Part shown: piece after piece, positions 35,300 to 44,460 of the stretch
Numbering within the stretch: position 1 is the stretch's first letter
How the letters are laid out: each line of letters begins with the position of its first letter
Assembly: GCF_000013085.1 (NCBI RefSeq)
Contig: NC_007643.1
Location: 1,473,001-1,537,000, forward strand
Reading direction: 5' to 3'
Length of the DNA: 64,000 bases
From: Rhodospirillum rubrum ATCC 11170
Lineage (GTDB): Bacteria > Pseudomonadota > Alphaproteobacteria > Rhodospirillales > Rhodospirillaceae
Made by a program: the position numbers and the translations under genes
The notes under the pieces: model-generated
What the model saw: only the letters and a program-made list of their open reading frames with translations
Database searches by the model: none
Told to the model about the DNA's origin: nothing

Positions 35300-36271
35300 T
35301 CAGTCCCTCCGCTCGTCGCGCGCCAGTCTGATAACGTGATCGGCCAAATCGGGTAATGCTCCCAAATCGTCACGCCGGTTCAACTGGATAATCGGAGCAG
35401 ATCTGACCAGGGGGGCCAAGGCCGTGAGCATGGTGCTTTGATATCCGAGCGCTATGCCAAGGCGGAAACGATGGATCAGATCGTAACACAGAGCCTCCGC
35501 CCCCAGCAGAGGTCGGGTTCCAACCTGTTCCGCCCGGGTAACCCGTTTCAGCCTGATGATGGTCCCTGGCCCCAAGGGGGCGTCGCTCGCCGATCGCACG
35601 GGTATTCTGAACTTATCGAGATGCCGGCGAACGGGTGTCATACCGTCTGTGGCGATGCCCAGCCGCGCGGCGGCGTCTCCCCAGAGCTTCAGATGGGCGG
35701 TACAGGGTAAAATCATCGGCTTATCCGGACAAGAGACGTCCAGGGCGCACAGATCATCGGACAGCAGCGGGTAACCGCGCGCCAGCAGGGCGGCGGCCAG
35801 GGTGGATTTCCCCGTCCCGGATTCCCCCGACAGCAGCAGCGCGCGCCCGTCAAGCGCCACCGCACTGGCATGCAAAGGGATCAGCCCACGCCGGAAACAA
35901 AGCACGGCCAACACCGTACCGAAGAAAAACAATCGGATCTCCGGGGCGTCGGCCGCGATACCGCGAGCGGCTTCGATGGTGACAAGATGTCCGCCATCGA
36001 CCCGGTAGCGGGCCACGTCGGGGACATCGAAGCAGAGGGTGGCTTCTATGAAACGGATCCGGGGGCTGAACACCTGCGCCCCGTCGTCCAGGGGGGAGAC
36101 AGCGGCAACGCGGATCAGAATATCGGGGGCGCGTCCATCGCCCGCCCAGACCGGCAATTCCGGCAGAGGCAGGTCCGCTCGCACACGCCAGCCGAACAGG
36201 TCGCGGTCACCGTCAGGTGAAGGCGCATCGACGGGCGGAGCGGGAGTGGGCTGGACAGGCATTTCATTCAT
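35300..36271 (-). CDS. HPr kinase-like protein, probable lasso-peptide kinase
   Basis: A 323-residue protein whose C-terminal half is HprK-like: LIPLHASAVALDGRALLLSG and GESGTGKSTLAAALL (Walker A), then PLLSDDLCALDV with the catalytic aspartates. The N-terminal 140 residues are unlike HprK. Homologues in lasso clusters (ThcoK from the paeninodin-type family) phosphorylate the C-terminal serine of the precursor, and the precursor here ends SS, so that is the predicted reaction. The start (36271 or 36262) lacks a clear ribosome site. Confidence 0.82.
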   Translation of the reverse strand: MNEMPVQPTPAPPVDAPSPDGDRDLFGWRVRADLPLPELPVWAGDGRAPDILIRVAAVSPLDDGAQVFSPRIRFIEATLCFDVPDVARYRVDGGHLVTIEAARGIAADAPEIRLFFFGTVLAVLCFRRGLIPLHASAVALDGRALLLSGESGTGKSTLAAALLARGYPLLSDDLCALDVSCPDKPMILPCTAHLKLWGDAAARLGIATDGMTPVRRHLDKFRIPVRSASDAPLGPGTIIRLKRVTRAEQVGTRPLLGAEALCYDLIHRFRLGIALGYQSTMLTALAPLVRSAPIIQLNRRDDLGALPDLADHVIRLARDERRD

Positions 36272-36354
36272 AATTTAGCATTGTGGCGATGCTTCCATAG
36301 GCATCAGAATTACTCTGATTCAAGTTGAAATCCATAGTGTCTACGAGGCTGACA

Positions 36355-36630
36355 ATGGTCGATTTGATGAGCACGGTGTCTCGGAATAAAAATATAATTT
36401 CTGCTGTTGTTCACGAAGAGACTGTCGCTTTAAGTGTAGAAAACGGTATGTACTATACGTTTTCTATTACAAGTCATGAAATTTGGCGGCGTCTGTCCAG
36501 CCCCGTCCAAGTCGACGACCTATGCGCTGATCTGGCGGAGGCTTATGCCGCTGATCGGACCATCATTGAAGCAGATACGGTCGCTTTCCTAAACCATCTT
36601 TTTAGCCTGGGATTGATACACGTTTCCTGA
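36355..36630 (+). CDS. PqqD-like leader-recognition protein (lasso B1)
   Basis: A 91-residue PqqD-fold protein starting at ATG 36355, with GAGG 6 nt upstream. VALSVENGMYYTFSITSHEIWRR has the strand-turn pattern and G-x-Y-x-x-N/S-x-x-(G/S)-xx-IW core of recognition elements that bind RiPP leaders. It is divergent from the HprK-like gene, sharing the 36.27-36.35 kb promoter region, and clearly AT-rich. Split B1/B2 proteins are usual outside the enterobacterial McjB type. Confidence 0.82.
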   Translation: MVDLMSTVSRNKNIISAVVHEETVALSVENGMYYTFSITSHEIWRRLSSPVQVDDLCADLAEAYAADRTIIEADTVAFLNHLFSLGLIHVS

Positions 36631-36709
36631 TATCCGGCCGCTGCCATCCGCTCACGGATGACCCGGCCATTCAGCGAAGACGACATCAAGCAGCCGGGGC
36701 GGGCGAGGA

Positions 36710-37459
36710 TCAGCCGCCCTGGCGCGCGGCCGATTTCTCGGGCGATCCCGGTTCGATATGGCGGCTGTCGGCGAACACATAGCCGATGCCGTGGACGGTG
36801 ATGATATGGCGCGGCGCCTTGGGATCGGCTTCGATCTTGCGGCGCAGGCGGCCGACCAGAACGTCGACCGTGCGGTCACTGGGCGCCCAGTCGCGGTGGC
36901 TGACGTAATCAAGCAGGTTGTCGCGGGTCATCACCCGGCCCGGGCGGCTGGCGAAGCAGCACAACAGCTCGAATTCCCCGCGCGTCAGCCGCACGTCGCT
37001 GCCATCGGGGGCGAACAGGCAGCGCCTGGGAATATCAAGCGTCCAGCCGGCGAAGGATTTCTGGTTCTCGTCCTCGGAGGCTTCGCGGGCGCTTAACGTC
37101 CGGCGCAACAGGTTCTTGGCGCGGGCGAGCAGCTCGCGGACGTTGAAGGGTTTCGTCACATAATCATCGGCGCCCATTTCCAGGGCGACGATGCGATCGA
37201 CCTCGTCGTCCTTGCCGGTGACCATGATCACCCCAACCTCGGACTGATGACGAATTTCCCTTAAAAGCTGTAGTCCGTCGACGCCGGGCAGGCGGATGTC
37301 GAGCAAGATCAGATCAACGGTCTGCTGCGAAAACACTTTGCGCATGCTATCGCCGTCTTCAACGTCGCTTACCTTGTATCCCTCTTTACGCAAATAGGCG
37401 GCGAGGGTTTCGCGGCCGACGGGATCGTCCTCTACCACGAGAATATGATGGTTTGCCAT
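36710..37459 (-). CDS. dorR: TorR/DorR-type response regulator
   Basis: A 249-residue OmpR-family regulator starting at MANHHILVVEDDPV, nearly superposable on E. coli TorR (MPHHIVIVEDEPV). Receiver: acidic pair EDD, phospho-acceptor in LILLDIRLPGVDG, then MVTGKDDEVDRIVALEMGADDYVTKPF. The winged-helix domain is at the C-terminus (LTRGEFELLCCFASRPGRVMTRDNLLDYV, TVDVLVGRLRRKIE). It is divergent from dorC. Phosphorylated by the hybrid kinase, it should activate dorC and dorA via the TTCACATCATT elements. Confidence 0.88.
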   Translation of the reverse strand: MANHHILVVEDDPVGRETLAAYLRKEGYKVSDVEDGDSMRKVFSQQTVDLILLDIRLPGVDGLQLLREIRHQSEVGVIMVTGKDDEVDRIVALEMGADDYVTKPFNVRELLARAKNLLRRTLSAREASEDENQKSFAGWTLDIPRRCLFAPDGSDVRLTRGEFELLCCFASRPGRVMTRDNLLDYVSHRDWAPSDRTVDVLVGRLRRKIEADPKAPRHIITVHGIGYVFADSRHIEPGSPEKSAARQGG

Positions 37460-37505
37460 CATTAAGAGCATTCCCCCTTGCTGGTCCGTTTTTGTTTACG
37501 CACGG

Positions 37506-37557
37506 TTCACATCATTCTACAGCGTATTCATTTTTGCGCGGAAGCGGGTTTACAGCG
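37506..37557 (+). promoter_or_regulatory. Candidate DorR-responsive promoter element of dorC
   Basis: TTCACATCATT at 37506-37516, a second TTCAT element about 18 bp on and GTTTACAGCG at 37548-37557. The same three pieces recur, with the same spacing, upstream of dorA (45017-45068). TTCA-type repeats are the known TorR/DorR recognition pattern. The element lies 130 bp before dorC and 47 bp from the dorR start, so it could also serve dorR. Confidence 0.65.
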
Positions 37558-37691
37558 GGGCTCTATGGATAGGCCCGGGTGGCGGATCCGTTTGCTCCCC
37601 CCAGGGGTCGTTCCGGGACCCCGATCTCAGCTCCCAAATCTTGGGCTCAAGATATGATCTGACCTGCCCCAAGCAGGCACGAGAGGCTGTA

Positions 37692-38870
37692 ATGATTAAG
37701 CGCATCTGGACTGTTGTATGGAAGCCCAGCGCCCGCTGGGGATTGGGTGTTCTTCTGATCGTTGGCGCGGTGGGCGGCGTGGTGGGCTGGAACGTGTTCC
37801 ATGGCGCGCTTGAACACACGAATTCGATCGAATTCTGTATTTCCTGCCATACGATGGAGAATACGGTTTTCCAGGAATACAAACAAAGCCCCCACTATAA
37901 GAACGCCTCGGGCGTGCGCGCCGGCTGTCCGGATTGCCACGTGCCCAAGGAAGGTCTGCCGCTGTACGCAGCCAAGTTGAGGGCGTCGAAGGACGTTTAC
38001 CACGAGATCCTGGGGACGATTGACACCCCCCAGAAATTCGAGGATCGCCGCCTGGAGATGGCCCAAAGGGTTTGGGCGCGCATGGAAGAGACCGATTCGC
38101 GCGAATGCCGGTCGTGCCATTCCTACGACTCGATGGACTTCCACGCTCAGAAGCCCAAGGCGGCGGCGATGATGGAAAAGGCCATGGGCGAGGGGGAAAC
38201 CTGCATCGCCTGCCACAAGGGCATCGCCCACAAGCTTCCCGATATGTCGGCGGGCTACAAGAAGACTTTCGCCAATTTGCAAGCCCTGGCGGCCAAGGAA
38301 GGCGCCAAGGCCAAGACCCTGATCAATCTTGATACCAAGCCGCTGTTTCTTGACCGCGCCACGGCGAGCGCCGGCGGCAAGGGCGATGGCAAGCTGCTGT
38401 CGGGCAGCGAGGTCGCCGTTGCCGAGCGGGATGGCGACTGGCTGAAGGTGACGGTGTCGGGCTGGCAGCAGGAAGGCGCCGAGCGGGTGATCTACGCCCT
38501 CAAGGGCCAGCGCATCTTCACCGCCGCGCTTGACGCCTCGGCCACGGCGGCGGTCACCGTCACCGAAACCGTCGTCGATGCCGATACCGAGCTGACCTGG
38601 AAAAAGGTGACGCTGCAGGCTTGGCTGTCGAAGGACGCCATGTTGGGCGATAGCGACAAGCTGTGGGCCTATGGCAAGGAGATGTACGGCGCCGCCTGCG
38701 GCACCTGCCATTCCCTGCGCGCCCCCGATCACTTCCTGGCCAACCAGTGGATCGGCACCCTGAAGGCGATGAAGCGCTTCGTCAGCCTTGATGATGAGCA
38801 GTACCGCTTCTTGCAGAAGTACCTCCAGCTTAACGCCAAGGATACTGGCGGGGCCGGGGCCCATGGGTAA
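37692..38870 (+). CDS. dorC: Pentahaem cytochrome c, quinol dehydrogenase of DMSO/TMAO respiration
   Basis: A 392-residue membrane-anchored NapC/NirT-type cytochrome. The N-terminal helix (WGLGVLLIVGAVGGVVGWNVF) anchors it, followed by four haem motifs CISCH, CPDCH, CRSCH, CIACH and a fifth, CGTCH, in a C-terminal extension typical of TorC/DorC. It takes electrons from the quinol pool and passes them to the periplasmic reductase. ATG 37692 has GAGAGG 5 nt upstream. Its stop overlaps the start of dorD. Confidence 0.92.
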   Translation: MIKRIWTVVWKPSARWGLGVLLIVGAVGGVVGWNVFHGALEHTNSIEFCISCHTMENTVFQEYKQSPHYKNASGVRAGCPDCHVPKEGLPLYAAKLRASKDVYHEILGTIDTPQKFEDRRLEMAQRVWARMEETDSRECRSCHSYDSMDFHAQKPKAAAMMEKAMGEGETCIACHKGIAHKLPDMSAGYKKTFANLQALAAKEGAKAKTLINLDTKPLFLDRATASAGGKGDGKLLSGSEVAVAERDGDWLKVTVSGWQQEGAERVIYALKGQRIFTAALDASATAAVTVTETVVDADTELTWKKVTLQAWLSKDAMLGDSDKLWAYGKEMYGAACGTCHSLRAPDHFLANQWIGTLKAMKRFVSLDDEQYRFLQKYLQLNAKDTGGAGAHG

Positions 38871-39492
38871 GATCAGCGCGATGACGTCCCCCGCCGATGA
38901 GGCCGATGTCGGTCAGGCCGCGCTTTTCCTGTGGTTCGCCAAGGCCTTTGGCTGGCCCGACGCCGAACTGGTGGCGAGTTTGCGCGGAGCGCCGCGCGGC
39001 CGTCCGGCCCTGCCCGAGCTGTTGGGCGATCTGCCCGGCGCCGAGATGGCGGTGGCGCGGATCAAGGAGATCCTTGATGCCGAAGCCGACGACGCGGCCC
39101 TGCTCGCCCAGCTTCAGCGGGCCCATGGGGCGCTGTTCGAGGGCTTCGGCGGGCTGATCACCGTGCCGCCCTATGAATCCGCCTTCGCCGGCGGCGAGGC
39201 CCGGCTGTTCGGCGCGCCGACCCGGGCGATCGAGGAGATCCTCGCCCGCCTCGACCTGCGGGTGGCCGAAGCCACCTCGGAGCCGGCCGATCATATCTGC
39301 GTTGAGCTCAACCTGCTGGCCCATCTGACGCTTTCGGGCAAGGACGCCGCCAACGACCGCCAGGGGCTGCTTGACGATCACCTGCGGCGCTGGCTGCCCG
39401 ACTTCGTCACCGCCCTGCACGGCAGCGACCGCCTGGGCTTCCACGCCGCTTGCGGCGATCTGCTGATCTTGCTGATCGACGTCGAAGCCTGA
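38866..39492 (+). CDS. dorD: TorD/DorD-like molybdoenzyme chaperone
   Basis: A 208-residue all-helical cytosolic chaperone. VPPYESAFAGGEARLFG, DHICVELNLLAHL (the conserved E-x-x-L-x-x-L motif) and a C-terminal LGFHAACGDLLILL are typical of the TorD/DmsD/NarJ family. It should keep the molybdenum enzyme folded and hold its Tat signal until cofactor is inserted. The ATG at 38866 overlaps the dorC stop; an ATG at 38881 is an alternative. Its client, dorA, now lies 5.7 kb downstream behind the STAND island. Confidence 0.85.
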   Translation, partial: GKISAMTSPADEADVGQAALFLWFAKAFGWPDAELVASLRGAPRGRPALPELLGDLPGAEMAVARIKEILDAEADDAALLAQLQRAHGALFEGFGGLITVPPYESAFAGGEARLFGAPTRAIEEILARLDLRVAEATSEPADHICVELNLLAHLTLSGKDAANDRQGLLDDHLRRWLPDFVTALHGSDRLGFHAACGDLLILLIDVEA

Positions 39493-39519
39493 CCCTCCGC
39501 CGGGGACGTCCCCCCCAAA

Positions 39520-39558
39520 AACCAGCCCCGCCGGCTTTTGTCCCCGGCGGGGCTGGTT
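39520..39558. terminator. Strong hairpin after dorD
   Basis: A 15-bp perfect stem (AACCAGCCCCGCCGG / CCGGCGGGGCTGGTT, 9-nt loop) 27 bp after the dorD stop. No T-run follows on the plus strand, but on the minus strand TTTT follows, so it may terminate both ways or merely protect the dorCD mRNA. Confidence 0.7.
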
Positions 39559-39944
39559 GCGTTCAAGGGGGGGTGATGATCGTCCTCGTGCGGTCTTTTG
39601 GTTTTTGGCGGGATTAGGTGGGGAAAATGGATCGGGCGGCCAGCGCAAGAGTTGCCCTTCCAACGCCAAAGCGGCTGACGGACAGATCGAAGAAGCGTTT
39701 TTTCATCCTCGATCGCCACCTACGAGAATCCGACCTCATCCCCGCCCGCCAGGGGGGGGGGCCGCTTGTCCTGTCTGCCCTATGACGAGATCAAGGCTCG
39801 GCTCCCTCGCATGCTGCGCCGCGTGATCGACACGGCGGGTTGGGGCTAGGCCGCGCATTAAATAAACGAATAAATTTATTCGTTTATAAGTTGAAATAAT
39901 CACGTATTTCTGGCACTACTAATGGTAGCAATTGGTGGGGCAAT
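39559..39944. other. Left boundary of the STAND island, possible gene remnant
   Basis: About 385 bp. Around 39680-39850 a broken frame reads FFILDRHLRESDLIPARQ and, after a shift in a run of nine G, YDEIKARLPRMLRRVIDTAG before a stop at 39847. It looks like the C-terminal end of a decayed gene that I cannot identify. From 39850 the composition drops sharply to AT-rich, which continues through the STAND gene. Confidence 0.45.
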
Positions 39945-42900
39945 ATGATGGATCCACTGCAAGGGTGCTTGCTGCGCCTGCTGCGTTCAGATGGTGAAAG
40001 CGATATCATCGTTGGTACTGGTTTTTTATCCCTTGGTGCTGATGGGCGGCCTTATGTCTTGACGTGCGCCCATGTTGTGAACGCTGCTTTAGGGCGGGAC
40101 AAAACGGAGACAAGCCACCCGGGTTCATGCGTTGTGATGGCAAATCAGCAAGGGGGAAAGCCAATTCCCTTGGATTTGCAGGCGTGGAACGCGCCAATTT
40201 CCGGGGCTTCTGGGAACTCTGATATCGCGGATATCGCCATCCTGACGCCGCTTCAATCCCTGAGTGCGTCCTGGCTCCCAAGACTGCGAGCCGAACCGCC
40301 TAGTCGGGTGGTGCCGCATAATAGTAAAGTTCCATTCCATAGCTTTGGCTTCATGGTAACCTCCGATGGAAATCCGGCCCGAGGATCTCTGACTGCCGTT
40401 GATTTCGCGAATCGGTTTGTTGCGCACGGTGACCACACCTTCCGCCGTTTTATTGAGGAAGGATTAAGTGGGGCGCCTGTTTTCTCAGACGATAGTCGTG
40501 TCCTTGGCATGGTGGCGCGCCGGCTTGCGGTCGAAGACAAACAAGGCTTGGTGATTTCCGCCTTCGCCTTAGCGCAAGCTTGGCCGCTGCTGGCTATGCC
40601 TTATCCGGGATTACCTTCCTTTGAGGCGTCTAACGCCCATCTTTTTTTTGGCCGAGGGCGTCCTGTAAACGGGGAGGTTCCGACTGGCAAGCTGAAGGAG
40701 TTGCTGGAGCGCCTACAAAAGCAGCGTCTCGTGGCGCTTGTTGGTGCATCCGGTAGTGGTAAATCATCGCTAGCTAATGCCGGGGTGGCAGAATATTATC
40801 GTCAACGTAATTGGCGCGTTGTTAGCTTTCGGCCTGGTCTCGCGCCATTGCGCAATCTTTCTGAAGCCATTTTTGAAGTAATAGAAGAAGGAGAGACCGT
40901 CTTATCGAGACTACAGACCGTAAGCTATTGGGAGAGTCTCCTGAAAAGAGGCATGCTGAGGGATGCCTTTGACTGTATAAATAGAGCTGGGGCCGATGGC
41001 ACTCTGGTTATCGTGGATCAATTTGAAGAGTTTTTCCCAGGACGAGAAGCCTCTTCTTATGATAATGGCGATCTTTCCGTTGACTTAGATCCTATAGCCC
41101 AGGAAAGGTCGTTGATTCTGAAGCAATTGCGTCAAGCTGAGGATCGTGCTGATGTGCACTGTCTTCTGACAGTGCGCCTTGATCTATTGGAATCCATAAT
41201 TAAAGGAGGAAAAGACGCGGCCAGATTGTTATCTGATCCTTATCCAATCTTTATGCTGACAGCTATGACCGCCAGCGAAGTGCGGGAAGCTATCGTGGGG
41301 CCGGCTCAAGTTTTTGGTGTCGAAACAGACACCAATTTTGCCACCAACTTGGCTGCCGAAGTTACCAAGGGCGAAGGTCGTCTGCCCCTTTTGCAGGAAG
41401 CGTTGCGTCAATGCTGGGCTCGCATAAGGTTTGGAGAGCAAGGCTGGAATTTGTATCAACCAGAAGATCTTTCTGAAGGAAAAGAAATCCTTTTGCTTGA
41501 AGAGTCGGTTGGGCGGCGTGGCGATGAAGCGATGGGGGAAATAGAAAGGCATTACAAGCCAGTCGAGGTTAATCGCATGTTGCTGTCCCTGGTCCGGTGG
41601 GTGGACGGTCGCCCGCTCCGGCGCATTCTATCCATGATGGAGAGTGATGAATCTGACGTTCCCATGATTGCGATGCTGGCTAATCAACGCTTGGTGATTC
41701 TAAGCGGGGATGGGTCCCGCCGGACTGCCGAGTTAGTGCACGAGGCACTGATGACCCGTTGGGCACGGTTGGCGAGTTTGATTAGCAACCACCACGTCTT
41801 TCTAGAGTGGCGCGATCGGTTTGATCGAGAGTTTATCGTATGGGAACGTGGCAGGTGTGAGGAAAAGGACCTTCTACGTCGCCATGATGTACAATTGGCG
41901 ATGAGTTGGAAAGAGAATGTTGATGGTTTTTTTATCGCTCCCACATCTCGTCAATTAAAATTTATTGATGAAAGTTATTTATTTTATGAAAAAGAAGAAA
42001 TAAGACGAGAGGAGGATTTTAGACAAAAAGAGAAACAAAATAGACGCATTCGAAAATGGTTGCTGTTATCTATTTTTGCACTATTTTTATTTTTTATATT
42101 TTTATGTCTAAGTATATTTACTTTTAAAAAAGCTCAAGATGAAACTTATTCCGCTCAGATGCAGGAATCCAGGGCTCTGGCCGTACTCGCTCGCCAAGAG
42201 AGCGAAAAGGGAGATCAAGGGACAGCCATACTCTTAGCCTTGGAGGGCTTGCCTGACCCCGGGTTTGGCGGGAAGCGGCCTTTATCTCCCGAGGCAGCTA
42301 CCATGCTGCGCCAAGCTTGGTTGCGAAATAGGGAGGTGACCACGGTGGGGTATGATGGTCCGGTGCGTGTCGCAAGCTTGAGTTCCGATGGCCAGCGTGT
42401 GGTTGTGGCATCTGACGACGAAATAGTGCGGGTGTGGGATTTGTCAGCACCAAAATCACCAGGAATCAACTTGGGGGAGCATCAAGGATCAGTGTTTTCT
42501 GCCAATCTGAGCCCTGATGGCCAGCGTGCGGTCACCGCATCCTATGATGGAATAGTGCTGGTGTGGGATCTTTCGGCACCGAAATTTCCGGCGATTACTT
42601 TGGCGGGGTCTTCAGGTTCAGTGCTTTCTGGCAGGGAATCTGTCAGTTTTAGTCCTGATGGTCAGCGTGTACTCAAGACATCAGAAGATGGAACCGCGCA
42701 GGTGTGGGACCTGTCGTCATCCAAAATCCAAGCGATCACTCTGGGGGAGCGGGGACATTACGTGCAGTCCGCCAGTTTCAGTCCCGATGGCCGGCGTGTG
42801 GTCACTGCATCAAGTGACGGAGCAGCACAAGTGTGGGATCTATCAGCACCAAAAACTCAGGCGATTCTTCTTGAGGGACACGAGCAACCAGTGCAGTCCG

Positions 42901-44420
42901 CTAGTTTCAGCCCCGATGGCCAGAAGGTGGTTACTGTATCAAGTGACGGAACAGCACGAGTTTGGAATCTTTCAGAGCCCAAACCTCAAGCGCTTTTACT
43001 TGATGGACACAAAGGTCTTGTACAATTAGCCAGCTTCAGTCCCGATGGGCAACATGTGGTCACGGCATCAGGTGATACAGCACGGGTTTGGGACTTGTCG
43101 GCACCAAAGTCTCAGGCATTTCTCCTCGAGGGACATGAGGGGTCAATACAATCCGCGAGCTTCAGCCCCGACGGTCGACGCGTGGTTACCGGCTCAGGTG
43201 AAGGTACGGTACGAGTGTGGGATCTATCGGCACCCAAATCTCAACCGATCCTCTTGAGAGGGCATCTGAGAGCGACGTTTTTTGCCAGATTTAGCGCCGA
43301 CGGCAGGTCTGTCGTTACAGCTTCTTATGACGGAACAGCGCGAGTATGGGCTGTGCCGGCGGTTGAGCCAGGGGAACTTTTCTTGGAAGGATCCGATGAC
43401 TCAGTGCGGTCCGCCAGCTTCAGTCCTGATGGCGAGCATTTGGTTACGATATCTGACGATAAAACGGTGCGGGTGTGGGATCTCTCGGTACCTAAGCCTC
43501 GATCGCTTCTCCTGGAGGGATATGAAGGTTCGGTGCAATCCGCGAGCTTTAGCCCCGATGGGCAGCGTTTGGTCACGGTATCGGATGACAAAACCGCACG
43601 CGTGTGGGACCTCGCAGAACCTAAAGCTAAGGCGCTTATTCTTGAGGGGGACGATGCTTCGGTAGGCTCCGCTAGCTTTAGTCCGGACGGTCGGCGTGTG
43701 GTCACAGCTTCTTATGACAAAACGGCACGTGTGTGGGACCTATCGGCACTTAAACCCCGGGCGATCACCTTGGAGAGTAGTCTTGGTTGGGTGGGATCGG
43801 CCAACTTTAGCCCGGACGGTCAGCGTGTGGTCGGGGCCTCTTATGGCGGAGCGCAGATATGGGATCTTTCAGTCCCTGAACGACCAAAATTGTGCATGCG
43901 TCTCAAGCAGCTAAACGCAGGATTGCTACAATCTGCTAGCTTCAGCCCCGACGGTGGACGCGTGGTCACAGTATCTGATGGTGGGACAAGAGTTGTGGAT
44001 CTATCGACACCAAAATCCCCACCGATCACGTTAGGGGGGCGTCTGGATCGAGCGCGATCCGCCAGCTTTAGCCCCGACGGTCAGCGCGTACTCACTGCGT
44101 CCTATGATGGGACGGCACGGGTTTGGGACTTGGCCGGTTCTCAGGCCTCCGCCCTCGTCCTTGGTGAATACTCTAGCTCTATGCTCTACGCCAACTTCAG
44201 TCGTGATGGACGCAGGGTATTAACCTTTTCTTCGCCAAATAAGCTGCGCGTTTGGGATGTTTATCCGGATATTAGGGAGCTCTCTTCTCTCGTAAGAAAG
44301 CGGTTAACGCGGTGCCTATCCACTGCTCAGCGGGAGGAGTTTGGTTTGCGGGTGGAAGATAGAAAGCGGAACCGTGATGCCATTCCAATTCCCGATTCTG
44401 AAGGAAACTGTCCCCGTTGA
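39945..44420 (+). CDS. Trypsin-like protease/STAND NTPase/WD40 protein, predicted defence effector
   Basis: A 1491-residue protein. Residues 1-215 are a trypsin-fold peptidase with His43 in LTCAHVV, an aspartate in SDIADIAIL (93 or 96) and Ser175 in EEGLSGAPVF. Residues 255-640 are a STAND NTPase (Walker A VGASGSGKSS at 267, Walker B LVIVDQFEEFF at 354, VHEALMTRW near 600). A single membrane helix lies around 704-727, and from 800 to about 1445 there are 15 WD40 repeats. Low GC, in a likely transferred island. Recognition by the WD40 array is expected to trigger oligomerisation and proteolysis. The function as anti-phage defence is inferred from architecture. Confidence 0.88.
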   Translation: MMDPLQGCLLRLLRSDGESDIIVGTGFLSLGADGRPYVLTCAHVVNAALGRDKTETSHPGSCVVMANQQGGKPIPLDLQAWNAPISGASGNSDIADIAILTPLQSLSASWLPRLRAEPPSRVVPHNSKVPFHSFGFMVTSDGNPARGSLTAVDFANRFVAHGDHTFRRFIEEGLSGAPVFSDDSRVLGMVARRLAVEDKQGLVISAFALAQAWPLLAMPYPGLPSFEASNAHLFFGRGRPVNGEVPTGKLKELLERLQKQRLVALVGASGSGKSSLANAGVAEYYRQRNWRVVSFRPGLAPLRNLSEAIFEVIEEGETVLSRLQTVSYWESLLKRGMLRDAFDCINRAGADGTLVIVDQFEEFFPGREASSYDNGDLSVDLDPIAQERSLILKQLRQAEDRADVHCLLTVRLDLLESIIKGGKDAARLLSDPYPIFMLTAMTASEVREAIVGPAQVFGVETDTNFATNLAAEVTKGEGRLPLLQEALRQCWARIRFGEQGWNLYQPEDLSEGKEILLLEESVGRRGDEAMGEIERHYKPVEVNRMLLSLVRWVDGRPLRRILSMMESDESDVPMIAMLANQRLVILSGDGSRRTAELVHEALMTRWARLASLISNHHVFLEWRDRFDREFIVWERGRCEEKDLLRRHDVQLAMSWKENVDGFFIAPTSRQLKFIDESYLFYEKEEIRREEDFRQKEKQNRRIRKWLLLSIFALFLFFIFLCLSIFTFKKAQDETYSAQMQESRALAVLARQESEKGDQGTAILLALEGLPDPGFGGKRPLSPEAATMLRQAWLRNREVTTVGYDGPVRVASLSSDGQRVVVASDDEIVRVWDLSAPKSPGINLGEHQGSVFSANLSPDGQRAVTASYDGIVLVWDLSAPKFPAITLAGSSGSVLSGRESVSFSPDGQRVLKTSEDGTAQVWDLSSSKIQAITLGERGHYVQSASFSPDGRRVVTASSDGAAQVWDLSAPKTQAILLEGHEQPVQSASFSPDGQKVVTVSSDGTARVWNLSEPKPQALLLDGHKGLVQLASFSPDGQHVVTASGDTARVWDLSAPKSQAFLLEGHEGSIQSASFSPDGRRVVTGSGEGTVRVWDLSAPKSQPILLRGHLRATFFARFSADGRSVVTASYDGTARVWAVPAVEPGELFLEGSDDSVRSASFSPDGEHLVTISDDKTVRVWDLSVPKPRSLLLEGYEGSVQSASFSPDGQRLVTVSDDKTARVWDLAEPKAKALILEGDDASVGSASFSPDGRRVVTASYDKTARVWDLSALKPRAITLESSLGWVGSANFSPDGQRVVGASYGGAQIWDLSVPERPKLCMRLKQLNAGLLQSASFSPDGGRVVTVSDGGTRVVDLSTPKSPPITLGGRLDRARSASFSPDGQRVLTASYDGTARVWDLAGSQASALVLGEYSSSMLYANFSRDGRRVLTFSSPNKLRVWDVYPDIRELSSLVRKRLTRCLSTAQREEFGLRVEDRKRNRDAIPIPDSEGNCPR
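42340..44270 (+). repeat. Fifteen tandem WD40 repeat units in the STAND gene
   Basis: Units of about 43 codons (129 bp) recur with a strongly conserved core, S-F-S-P-D-G-Q/R-R-V-V-T-A-S, then D-G-T-A-R-V-W-D-L-S. Several units differ at only a few positions. Two seven-bladed propellers plus one spare unit would fit. Confidence 0.9.
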
Positions 44421-44460
44421 CATTGGGTTATCACTCATCAGCGTTAGAAAGGGGTCTATC

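Noticed and set aside
42340-44270. Regular 129-bp repeats as a possible CRISPR or VNTR array
   Set aside because: The repeats are in frame, encode WD40 units and lack spacers.
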